From Plazaster borealis (lineage: Eukaryota; Echinodermata; Asteroidea; Forcipulatida; Labidiasteridae): a stretch of 64,000 bases of DNA. Position numbers and translations under genes: made by a program. This document shows positions 1-49,620 of this stretch, piece by piece; positions within the stretch are counted from its first letter, which is position 1, and the number at the start of each line of letters is the position of its first letter. The notes beneath the pieces are model-generated. The model did no database searches. It saw only the letters and a program-made list of their open reading frames with translations, and had not been told where the DNA came from. The stretch covers positions 186,001-250,000 of the forward strand of contig CM037470.1 of NCBI GenBank assembly GCA_021014325.1, read 5' to 3'.

Positions 1-37
1 CTCTGTTCCAGTAGTTGATTTGTTGCTTAAAATTTCA

Positions 38-188
38 TTTCCATGGCAACTTGCACTGTAGCAAGATGTCACTGCTAAAGTACCTGACTATGCACGGTTG
101 GATATCATTTCCATGGTAACATACACTGCATATTGACGTCATTTCCACAGTAACAGGCAATAAAGAAGGATGTAATTTCCATGGTAAC
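38..188. repeat. Cluster of four X-box-like motifs (TTTCCATGGYAAC)
   Basis: TTTCCATGGCAAC or a near copy occurs at 38-50, 108-120, 142-154 and 176-188. The last three are spaced exactly 34 bp apart, suggesting a decayed 34-bp tandem repeat. The motif resembles the RFX-binding X-box. A perfect CRE-like TGACGTCA lies at 134-141. The cluster sits just beyond the 3' end of DYRK1. It may be a regulatory site or simply a minisatellite. Confidence 0.4.
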
Positions 189-919
189 GTGAGTGGTGAT
201 TGGGCGCTCAAATGAAGTCTGGCTAATCACAATGTAGACTAGTTGATTAAATTGTTTTTATTTCATATCAAAGCAGGAACAAACTCACCTTTACAATGAG
301 AATGGAAGAGGATTTAAACAGTGCCTCTCTACAAGATCTTGGGCTGTTGCACTTATCATAAAGGGATGTTCTTTAACACCAGAGGGGGATCACAGCAAAC
401 TTACAACGAGGAAGGCTTCGGGCAGTCCATCAACCAGTAAACTGGGTCATCCTATTTACCACTCAAGGGGTGTTTCACAGTCAGAGGGACCACAAAGGCC
501 CCATGTTTTGGGAGGAATCTTCCATGCATGTTTAAAGGGGAATTTGGGAATATCACCAGGCATCGAAAGGGGAAGAGTTTGGGGGGAGGGAAGGAAGAAG
601 GCTGATCATCGGTTTACAGAGAGTCCACACGGAGCCCATTCTTTAAAAAACAATTTGATTAAAAAGAACAGTTCCTTATCTACATCGTGGTCTAGCTAAA
701 AAATGGTTACTTTACAGACTAGAGGCCGAATCATACTCGCTGCGTCAAATGTCTCTCAGTAACAACACCTCAAGACAACCACTCATTGCATCTCAAACAT
801 CTTACAAACCAAGAGGTGTCATCCCCTATCCTTGTATCTTCCACAACCCACTGAGTAGAAACTGTACGCTACGTTCACAGTGAATGCTCAACGAGTATGA
901 AACGGCTTCGTCACTGTGG
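189..919 (-). other. Probable DYRK1 3' UTR and polyadenylation region
   Basis: No gene is visible. Reading on the minus strand from the stop at 920, the first canonical AATAAA I can find is at 262-257, giving a possible 3' UTR of roughly 660-690 nt. A small plus-strand open frame at 508-699 has no recognisable content. The true cleavage site needs transcript data. Confidence 0.4.
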
Positions 920-39485
<38,566 letters not shown>

Positions 39486-41527
39486 CAGCGACGTAACACG
39501 TGACGTCCTCTCGGGGCAAATCCAAAAAGCGTGTCTTCAGGAAGGCCACAGTTTGTGCGTGGGTTTGTACGAACGATCCCCCTTTTGCAATTTTGTAATG
39601 AATCGTAAATATAATGAAATGTATGTGAAATCTAACACTGCTTGATCACATGAGGGAAACATGCAATTTTAAAGATGATAAAGTCCCCATTGCATTTGAT
39701 GTCAATAAGTCTTGTATGGAGAAATGTCCTGCTTGGCACCTGATACAAGTCATAGTTTGTTTCTGTTGCGCCACTGTATAAAACAAAACAAACACGTCAA
39801 TCACATCAGTATCATCTCCAAAACTCAATCCGAATCCAAGTTCGAGAACCTTCAGCTGAAACGAAATGTCCTTCCACAAGTGTACAATCTCGTATTACAT
39901 CCAAATGGTCAAGCTCGGCGTCCCGTTGTCAAAATAAAGGCGTCAACAATCTAAACGAGGACAACAAAAATCTTGATACGTATACAGATATCACTTCCTG
40001 GTTTTGTCAATCCAAGTATGTACCATCACCGATGAAAATAATTAACACCTACTTCCTTACAATGAGATTAATTTGGTGACACGAGAAGCCGGTCTAAATC
40101 CCTCAGCTGCGATCTTCACCCGAAGTGATGACAGTGACACTAAACGGATATCCACTTCATAAATATTATAAATCTTCATCGGTGCAATTATAATAATAAG
40201 ATATGGAAGCACTTCTCTGTATATCAGTCAGCAGTTACATATCCGTATTAACCCTGGGTAACAACATAGCATGGGGATTTCCCAACCATCATCCCATACA
40301 CTGGTACACTAAAAGCTGCTTGGGATCTGAACTGAACGGACACTGCCAGTCTGACATTCAACCTTGCCAGGTCGTAAGAATAACTGCCTCCACGCTTTGC
40401 TTCCAAAAATGGAAAGATGAACTCCAAACAAGAATTTGACTGTGTGTGGATGACGACAGTAGATGAAGATGATCCAGCTTGAAGCAGCCGGTGAGCAGAC
40501 AGAGTACGTCAGTCTTACACGGATAACATCTACAGAGCATCTAAAATATTTCCAATTGAAAGCTCCTGGCTCTGTCGGCCTCCAGTCACAGGAAAAGGTT
40601 ACCAAGTGAACACTGTGTCAACTCTTAGATTGTTGGTCCATAGCAAGAAGGATGATAGCTGATATGATGACCAGGTATTCACCTTTATGTTCCTGTTGTC
40701 TGTTGTTACCGGCAAACCGAAGCTGCTGTCATACACAACCTATTTTCAAAACCCTGTACATTACAAGCGTTGTACAAATTCAGACAGTTAATTTGCTCAT
40801 ACACTCAAACAGTCCAACGCAGCTCACCAATATGGAAATCCTATCTGCATACGCCCACCGGGACATCCGACAAGCCTATCAGACCGTGCACCCCATTGGT
40901 CAAACACAATGCTTCTGGGATTAGGGCAATAGTTTAGGGGAGCCAATCAGATAAGGGGTCAGTGAAGGGTGAGGCATTGACTGCATGGCCACTCAGCTGA
41001 CAATCATCTGTGGGTAGAATTTGGACCGTACCATTTCCCAGACAGGGTGACTCATTATGAGTGTATTCTTAGGGGAGGGGACAGGCAGCTGGGAAAGCTC
41101 ACTGCCTTTTAGTAGTGCTTGGATCGTTAGACAAATTTTAATCACTAGGCAGACTTTATTACTTGTCATTAATACAACAACGAGTTCTTCAAGTGCAAGA
41201 GTGGAGTAATGGAGGATGAATTATTCATCGTTATTCTAGATTAAATATTACCACATCATTACCAAAAATCGTTGTACTTGGTTACATTTCATTCTGCCCT
41301 GCCTTGAAAGACTAAAATTGCAGAGGCATCGTTTTGGAAAGGTTAGATATTTTTAATGAAGCATTGGCTTGGAATTGTTTTCGCTACTGACGTGTCACTG
41401 ACTTGGCCATAACCTTTCACTTAAATTGTCAAGTATAAAAACAAAATGTAGAAACAGTAACTAACAACAAATTTTAATTGCTAGGCAACAGATCTGAGCA
41501 AATTTTCATGCTAACTGTAGCAGACAA

Positions 41528-41758
41528 ATTATTTTGCTTAAGCGTAAGCGTATTTCACAGGTTGGCAAGTAAATTAGGCAGCCAGCATGTTGCGCATTCA
41601 CCATGGATTTGCATTGTTACGTCATTCATTTTCAAACAGTAAGCAACCGAGGTTAGCATGCCTTTTCGTGTGCTTACGGTTAGCAGCGCTATGATTTGGA
41701 AACTCACGCAGTTAGCAGAAAATTGCAGTTAAGCAGCTCTATGAAATTAGGCCCAGAT
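41528..41758. repeat. GGGCCCAATTT MITE, degenerate copy
   Basis: AAGCGTAAGCGTATTTCACA at the left and AGCAGCTCTATGAAATTAGG followed by CCCA at the right match the family; the interior has diverged. Confidence 0.5.
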
Positions 41759-42736
41759 TTGAAAGCTAAATTGTCCTTGATTGGCTTTTGGCCATGTTTG
41801 TGTGAACTTGAATAAAAAAAATTCAATGAAAAATGTTCAAGGTTGTGAAATATCTCTTCTTTTACCAATCAGTCAAGCGTGACATTATCCAAGTAGATTA
41901 ACATGTCTCACATCCAGACTAAACTGGCTAACTTCATGCACATTACCTGAACGGGTAACTAACTACAAGCCGCTTCGTTCCAGATGGCTTGTGGACCTTA
42001 CTCCATCTACATGTATAGATAAGTGATCAGTAAGCAGAATGATAACTCATGATAATGACCATAACACAGTATGACTAGACGGCACATATTATGATCAGGA
42101 TATAAAACTGTAGATAAATTACTGACATTAGCCTAATAGCCCTATGAAATTAAATTTGATTGGTTTTAAACTCTTTTAAATTCAATTTGCCTCACCAACC
42201 ACTTTGTACCAGTGTTGAGTCAAATAACTAAATTTATTTATGAATTAACAGGCCGGATATTTCACGGAGGCAACCCTTGGTGCCCCACCTTGGTGCCACA
42301 CCTTGGTGCCCCTTGAAATTTTCTAGTAAAAATTTAAATTTCCCTCGTCCTTTACAAAGAAAAAACTGCCCTTCCACCCTAAAAAGAAAGAAGAATCCTG
42401 CCTGAATTCAGTTTTAGATGTAATGTTAAAAAGTGAACCATGGTTAATTAGAAAAAAAAAATATTTTGAATACTAATAAAAAGGAGGGTAACCCCCCCCC
42501 AACCAAACCCTTTAACGATAGAATTACAAAACTACGCACATCCCCGTTCTGAATAAATTGACAAGCTTGGTTTTTATTTTCCGTCTCTACATGAACACCC
42601 TCGTCTTATTACACGTTCACAAAAAAAAAAAATCTTTTTGTTAAGTAAATGTCTTAATGTCAAACAAGATCACAGGCTAGCCTCATCAATATTGCCTCCA
42701 GACTCTAGGTTGATTTATTGTAAGTATAATCTACTG

Positions 42737-42975
42737 AAAGTACTGAGTATACAGTGCTTATTGACACATCGGTATATAAGGGCAAAAAACAAATAATATT
42801 CTTTATCCCTGATGCAAAATTAAAATCTATTTATTTGTTGTTGCGGTACCCGACTGCTCAAATATAGGACATAGTAGCAAGACATCTGCTCTAACATGGC
42901 AAAGGTCGTGGGTTCGAATCCCACCCATGTGATATGCCTGTGGATTTTTTTCACAGAACTCAAGAAATTTTACTT
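42737..42975 (+). mobile_element. tRNA-derived SINE pieces
   Basis: A tail (TACTGAGTATACAGTGCTTA ... CATCGGTATATAAGGGC) precedes a body with B-box GGTTCGAATCC at 42911-42921 and GATATGCCTGTGG ... CACAGAACTCAAG. Same family as 7998-8170. No intact tRNA fold. Confidence 0.6.
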
Positions 42976-43507
42976 TTCCAACAATATTATATAATATTTA
43001 CAGACAAAAACTACTGGTAGGCAGGAAACTAAAGTATTTGAAGAAACAGAATCGAGCACACGTAAAACTCAATATGGTTGGGACCAACTTGGTCCCGGAA
43101 GTTCAATACACGCTCAAGACTCGCACAGTCTATTCATATCATCCAACTCTAGAGCTCAAATTAGCTTTTCCATTAAAGAATACAGTAATTTTTTCCTCCA
43201 AGTAAAACAAAACATCTAGAATTTAAAAACAATTCCTCAACAAGTAAAATTGAAAAATTGTGTCAAAAAGTCTTTACATGAACACTTTAATGGTGACCAT
43301 GATTTGAACCCACTGCTTGCATCCAAAACAACAGTCTGTCTCCACAGATTCCGTTCACACCTTCACATTATTCTCATCTTACTCTCTAGCGAGAATTGAG
43401 CGGATTTATAAATAGCCTCGATACTAATCAGAGTGTGGGAGGGAGATAGAGTGGGCAGGGGGGAGGGGGGGTTACACGCCTACTGCAGGTACGGGCATTT
43501 ACCTCCA

Positions 43508-43835
43508 CAGGGTTCTCCCCATGCACAAGCTAACGTATCGAGCCGATACGCAAGATTTGCGTGCCGATACGCAAGATTTGCGTGCCGATACGCAAAACAA
43601 AACAAAATGTTTTTAAAAATTGTTTTTGTTTTGATACGGTAGCTTAACAAAAAACATGAACAGAAATCCATATAGAATGCTCCAAATTGCAGAGTAGGAC
43701 TTTGAAAACCAAGAAAAACACCAAGTAGAAAACATTCCGAGGACCTTGTTTTTAATTCAGCGCACTTCGGCCAAACATCCCAACATTTTTGCCCAGAATG
43801 CCACACAGTTTTGAAAAAACCTGGGGAGAACCCTG
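43508..43835. mobile_element. MITE with CAGGGTTCTCCCCA ends and CTCCA duplication, copy 2
   Basis: CAGGGTTCTCCCCA at the left and TGGGGAGAACCCTG at the right, exact complements over 14 bp, flanked by CTCCA direct repeats at 43503-43507 and 43836-43840. CAGGG termini recall hAT elements, but hAT makes 8-bp duplications, so the superfamily is open. Confidence 0.7.
43540..43592. repeat. 21-bp tandem repeat, about 2.5 copies
   Basis: CCGATACGCAAGATTTGCGT plus G is repeated inside the MITE. Each unit contains the palindrome CGCAAGATTTGCG and encodes the heptapeptide ACRYARF in the plus frame, an artefact. Confidence 0.85.
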
Positions 43836-43997
43836 CTCCATAAAGTTGACCCTCTAGTATTTGATATGTGACGATTCGGCACTCGATAAATCAATCTTTT
43901 GTAATCACTGTATGCTGCATTACCCAGGCATAATACTAGGCTCTTGCAAAAAAAGTAGGAAAATTGTATTGGGTACAAGGGCTGACCTAGGCTTTTA

Positions 43998-44140
43998 CAG
44001 GCCTGGAATTACACAGAGGCCAGGGAGACATGGCCTCTGTTGCCCCTGGTCTTGGCCTCGGTGCCCCTTCAGAAGTTTCCCAAAGACTTCAGATTTTCAA
44101 TGGAAGTGGCCTTTGCAAAATGAAAATGGTCTTGGAAAGG
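43998..44140 (-). repeat. Family-A repeat, reverse copy
   Basis: CAGGCCTGGAATTACACAGA ... GGTCTTGGCCTCGGTGCCCC ... TTCAATGGAAGTGGCC. The right end is eroded. Confidence 0.65.
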
Positions 44141-45481
44141 TGTCTTACATGTAGGGGCCTTTAAGAATAATCAATGCTTACAAATATTTTTCCCACCCAC
44201 CCACAATTTCGATTTTTATATATTGACTGAATATTTTATTTGACCTTTTCCCCTAGAAAACGAAAACAAAGTAAATGCCTAAAATGAAGCTGATATTTTT
44301 TTTAAAACAATGCTCTCCTAGCTCAGGAGTATTCAATTGCTTTTCCTGGCTTCAAGCAAATTCGCCCCATTTCCCCATCGAGTGCAGAGGTTGGCTATCA
44401 CAACCAGGTTGACCAAATGAAACTACACAGACATCTAGAGTGGCCTCTGTATTTTAATTTTTTCCCTCAATTGTTTTCCTTTCTCTGACTTTTTTTTTCT
44501 TCTAAATTATTTGAATTGAAAACTGAAATTAAATTTTCAGTTATTTCTTTTGACCCACCTGCCCACATTTTCGTTAAAAAAAATTGAAATTTTTAAGCAT
44601 TGATTATTCAGAATAGTCCCGACCACACTTGCCATGGAATGGAACCTCTTTTTCTGGTGCTAATTAAGTCAATGAACTTTCAGCTAAAGTCACCATCACA
44701 ATGCAAATCCCTTGGAACAAAATACATAAAAACACACAAGTGGAAGTAAAATTGAACAATGATGTGAAAGGCAGCAACACCATTTCCCAGGCCGTTTATT
44801 ATTTAGTTTTTTGTTTGTTAATTTGCACAAGAGTGTGACTCATAAGTGAAGCCTCCAAGAAGTTCATGCCAACTGTGTACATACGTATTCTCACTGGGCC
44901 TTCAATTACCTAATATTGACCCAATAAACTATTCAGGAAACTTGGCCATTCATATTTCTCTCTATCACTATTTACTTAGGGCAGTCAGCCATGGGAAATA
45001 ATCATGCACACAGGTCCCTGTCTCCCCACCCCCCCCCCCCTTTCTGCGAAAAGCTTGTGCTCAAACATCACACCACGGTAGGATGTGTTTTTGGACTTCT
45101 AATGGGGTGCAAGTTCAATTGGTGAAAATGAAAAGAAAAAGAAGAAAAAACGCAAGCAAATTGACAATGCAGTTTACTTTTGGCAGGAAATTTGTTGGCC
45201 TCTGTGGTTTGAACTAAATATCAAAGGTTGATTGTACAATATCAGAAGGGTAAATTAAAAGGAATGTGCACAGCAAGTTTATTGTACTGTGTAAGTTGAT
45301 TTTCAGACATTAAAGTAAGATTTGCATTGTATTTCTTCAAAAAATTCCTATTTTGTTTACAACCTTCTACCTTAATTCCTCCTAAACCACATTCTCCAAA
45401 CCAACAGTATGTCAGCTTTTTACCATACAAAGTGGTCAAACTCAAAACAACCATTTCCCAAGAAATGCTTCAAAACAATCT

Positions 45482-45640
45482 CAGGCCTGATGCTTCATTT
45501 TTGAAAGGGCAATGACACTAAGGTATTTTCTGTTTGGTAAAGGGCACCTCTATGAGGAAATTGTAAATTTCTATATTGGAACATTTGAAGAGGCTCCAAG
45601 GCAATGACCAGGGGCATGTAGGGGATTGCCTCCCTGAAGT
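45482..45640 (+). repeat. Family-B repeat
   Basis: CAGGCCTGATGCTTCATTTT ... AAGGGCACCTCTATGAGGAA ... GGAACATTTGAAGAGGCTCC. Confidence 0.55.
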
Positions 45641-45863
45641 ATCAGTCCTCAGATCCCTTCTAGGCTCTGAGACACAAATCAACCAAAGACATGGCATAAG
45701 ATTGAGGGGAAGCTGAGGGGAAGCCGGGGGTAAGTCTTCTGGACACCCAGTTTTAAATTTGAACACTCTACGTTATCTTTCATTTGACAAATTTGTAACC
45801 GCACAATTTTAACACCCTCTAAAAAGTCACTCAGGCTAACCGTGATCTTGGCCTAAAGCTTCT

Positions 45864-46114
45864 GGGCCCAATTTCATGGCTCTGCTTACCGCCGAATTCT
45901 GCGCTTGCGATCACCATTCCCCGCTTGCAGTGCTAGCGCCGAATTTCTGCGCTAGCTGTGTAAGCGAAGAATGCCTAGTAACGTGGAGTACGCACGCGCA
46001 CAAGCAAAAATTCCCCGCTAACCCGTGAAATACGCTTGACGTAAGCGCGGAATTCACTGCTTCCGTAAGCGCCGATTCTTTGCTTACGGTAAGCAGAGCC
46101 ATGAAATTGGGCCC
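45864..46114. mobile_element. GGGCCCAATTT palindromic MITE, copy 2 (best preserved)
   Basis: GGGCCCAATTTCATGGCTCT at the left and its exact complement AGAGCCATGAAATTGGGCCC at the right. The interior is an imperfect palindrome of CGCTTGCG, GCTAGCGC and TTACGGTAAGC words. Confidence 0.8.
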
Positions 46115-46197
46115 TGGAGGGAACAGTTGTCCAAGGTTGAGGTCTAAATGGAGGTCACAATCACTTCTCGAGGAATATCACAGCGCAAGACGAGAAC

Positions 46198-46315
46198 CAG
46201 GCCTGGAATTACACAGAGGCCACGGCCTCTGTTGCCCTAGTCTTGGTGCCCCTTCAAAAGTTTACCATAAACTTAAAGATAATCCAATGAATTGAAAGTG
46301 CCCTTTGCAAAAAAC
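46198..46315 (-). repeat. Family-A repeat, reverse copy
   Basis: CAGGCCTGGAATTACACAGA ... AGTCTTGGTGCCCCTTCAAA ... GAAAGTGCCCTTTGCAAAA. The distal end is truncated. Confidence 0.65.
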
Positions 46316-48579
46316 TTGAGACCTCAGTGACCTGTTTTTATGGAGTAAATCCATATTTCATCAATTAAGTTGATCAGGGTTTTGAAAAGAACAACAACAA
46401 ATCCAGAGTTACCAGGGCAGCAGAATAACAAAGGTTTATTGACTTGACAAAAAATTTGATTCAAAAAGGAAATGTTTTAAATTCACTCCGCTCATCTATT
46501 TTTAAAAAGGTGCATGTAGAGTCAATCCTCTTTTCTTCTCACAAGAAGCGCTGCAATGATCTTAACCAAGACTCGCATCATTTGGGTGATCATCTCTTGC
46601 ATCTGGAGTCACCAAACTAGGACAAGTTGATGTTAGATTGCTCAGTTAATAAGGCCACATGTAAACACCGGCACGCAATCAATCCAGTAACGCAACCCTC
46701 ACCAACACACACAGGGGAGTTTCACTCTGCAACGGCGCATAAACAATGAGTTTAGCGACAAGAAAACTTCCAAAGAATAAATTACATCATGAAAAAAACG
46801 GGAAGATCTGGGGGATTTTCTGCCCGTCTCAGGTCGTTTGGTTAAAGTGTTATTCGACCTCATTTAAAGTCAATACACGTGCATTTTAAGAACTTCTCAT
46901 TGTGGTTTTTGATGCTCTAATGGGCCAATTAGGTCCCTAGGGGTAGGGGAGGGAGGGGACCTACAAGGTACCCTTAGGGACCTGCGCCAGGACAGAAAAA
47001 TAAAGGACACAAACAAACCCAATTGGGTATACTTTTACCCTGATTTGGACTTTCTCCTCCAAATGAGGATATCAATGGTCACCAATCAGGGAACTAGTGA
47101 TGGCTTCTGCATACATCACTATCACCTTAACTATCCCAATTGAGGTATACTTCTACCCTGATGGGAACCTTATCTCCCGATGCAAATATATAATTATTTG
47201 TGTAACCTTGCTCTATGCTGGAGGTTTCCATGGTCGTCCAAACTGTCACATAAACTACATTAACTGACACAAGTAAGATACATAACACCATTGTTCTATT
47301 CTACACATAGCTCCGGCATGTGCATCAAAAGTCCATGAATATTTCCGCAAGTTCATGTTGTTGAGCAAGACGATATCCAAGTATCAAGTGTATGTGGATC
47401 ACAACATGATATTAGCCCTTCAGCTACAATGGGTCTCCTCACTTACAATAAATCGCCCATGTCATCTGGAGCCTTTTGTTCAAATTCATGAGCTGGTCTG
47501 TTGTGGCTGTTCTATTCAGAAGGCCTACTCCCTGTGGATTCTTGATCTGCATGCAGTGTCTCAAGACCACGCAAGTTTTCTCACACAATTATAGGCCAGT
47601 AATAATAAACATTTAATTTACAAAATGAAAGAATTCATGGCAAATGAATTCTTCAAATTTAGACAACAAATATGACTTCTTTCGCAAAACATGATTACTA
47701 AGAAAAAATGGCCTGTTCATAAATAATCATGGGCCGATAACAACTTTAATCCAAGAACAAAAAATCAAGAAATTTTGTGATGAGTATCAATTTCTACTCA
47801 TTAAAAAAAAATAATAATCCACCTTTCTTTTCATTTTTACTAAGGAAGGAAAAAACATAGTGCCTTCTGTGGATGATTTTCACAAATGATTAGATTATTT
47901 TCACTTTCATTTGTATTGTGACATCACATTTCCCTTTGTAATGATCGACTCCTACTGGAGCAGAAATGCTAGGCTGGAGACCTTGCTGAATTCAATGAAA
48001 GTGCCACAGACTGCGCTCAGTCCTGGCTAACGTTTTCAGACACGATGAGAAGAAGAAGAAGACTCATATTAAAGTCATATTATAATTATCTTATTGCTCT
48101 TTAAAGTCGGGCCATAATATGACACGGTCTGTCCCTCCACAAAAAATGTCAAATGTTTTCTTTTTTGACAGAGCAAGAAGTCTATTAAACTCACACCAAG
48201 AGGACGGCTCATTGCAGACGTTAAGCCAGACATAATCACGATAAGTAATTCCTGCTTGGTCACCGTGCATAGTTTACTCTCCCTGCAGAGTTGATATCCT
48301 AACAGACTTTTGACAAGATGGGACATCACGGAAGGAACTTATTAATAAACTTGCTTCTGCTGACTGAATGACTAAGACTCCTCCCCAGCCAGTGGGTCAA
48401 ATGGGGGCTGTGTCAATTCTAGAGTCTGAAAAATCCTCAATCTACGTTCGACAAGTACATGTATGTACATACATGGGGATTCCAAACCCAGAAAAGTCTA
48501 CAAGATTATTTGTAATGTTTGTTAAACAGAGCTGTCAACATTTGCATCTTACAATCAGGGAGTTTTTGTACAATAATCA

Positions 48580-48645
48580 GGAAGATATTTTAGCCTTCGA
48601 GAAAGACTCTGCTAGGGTCGAAACGTCAGGCCATTAACTATTTTT
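48580..48645 (+). mobile_element. Retroelement end fragment (CGAAACGTC box)
   Basis: TTCGAGAAAGACTCTGCTAG then GGTCGAAACGTCAGGCCATT. The TCGAAACGTC box resembles the retroelement end at 37066 but lacks the hairpin. Confidence 0.4.
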
Positions 48646-48965
48646 TGCATTTATACCATAGGTCGTTTTGGTTGGTTTCTATTTCATCAAAGATATTTAG
48701 AATTACATTCAACATAATAGGGGAAAAGTTTCCATAATCAAGGAGATTTTCAAAAATGTTCATCAGAACACGGAAAGATTGGTTTATTTTCAGGGAACTT
48801 TCTGCAAAATCAGTTCGAGTTGGCAGCTCTGGTGAAGTGTTGTTTTAAAATTCTTACAAGTTCTGTAAAACTAGTTACATTCAATTTTGTACCTCAATAC
48901 TATTAAAACCAAACACTGACCACTGAATTGTTGAAAATAATCCGAAATATACAAAGTGTACTTTG

Positions 48966-49118
48966 CAGGCCTGGAATTACACTAAGGCCTTGACCGCTGT
49001 TGCCTTGGTCTTGGACTTCGAGCCCCTTCAAAAGTTTTCAATATACTTTAAGGTTTTAGAAGTGCTTTTTACAAAACGGAAATGGCCTTGCCCTCTCAAA
49101 GATGAAAATCCAGGCCTG
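48966..49118 (-). repeat. Family-A repeat with 6-bp target duplication
   Basis: CAGGCCTGGAATTACAC at the left and AAAATCCAGGCCTG at the right, flanked by ACTTTG at 48960-48965 and 49119-49124. This gives the exact element length, 153 bp. Confidence 0.75.
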
Positions 49119-49497
49119 ACTTTGTACTTCAATAAAAAGTATATTAAAGTAATGCACAGTTGATGATAATAGACTAAGATTATTTCAGCTCAAACTTGTT
49201 TTGCAAGGTTTATGTACTTTTCGGGTACTTTGGACAACTTGGGTTGACTTTCAGGTTATTATCACACTCATTCTTGGTGAAATTATAATTCAATTGACAT
49301 ATGATTGCACTCATTGAAATCAACCAAATCTCACTCAACTCAATATTAATTATTTGGTCATGAACACAAACAGCAGAATACTTCAGCAGAATACCTGTTG
49401 GTATTGTTTGGTCAAATTTGCCCAATGATGTTCGTCAAATTTTTCGGCGAGATTCAGTATTTCAATGTTTGACTTGGGGTTTTTTTCAATGTAGAAT

Positions 49498-49620
49498 TCA
49501 GGCATGGAATTTCATCTTTGAGAGGGCAAGGCCATTGTCATTTAACACACAAAACTTCAATTGGAAAGTTTTAAAGTCTTTTAAAACTGTTAAAGGGGCA
49601 CCAAGCCCAAGCCTCTTTGT
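49498..49620 (+). repeat. Family-A repeat, truncated
   Basis: TTCAGGCATGGAATTTCATC, TTGAGAGGGCAAGGCCATTG ... AAGGGGCACCAAGCCCAAGC, then the similarity ends. Confidence 0.6.

Noticed and set aside
42890..42960. Possible tRNA gene around the second GGTTCGAATCC
   Set aside because: Same SINE-derived sequence; no cloverleaf.
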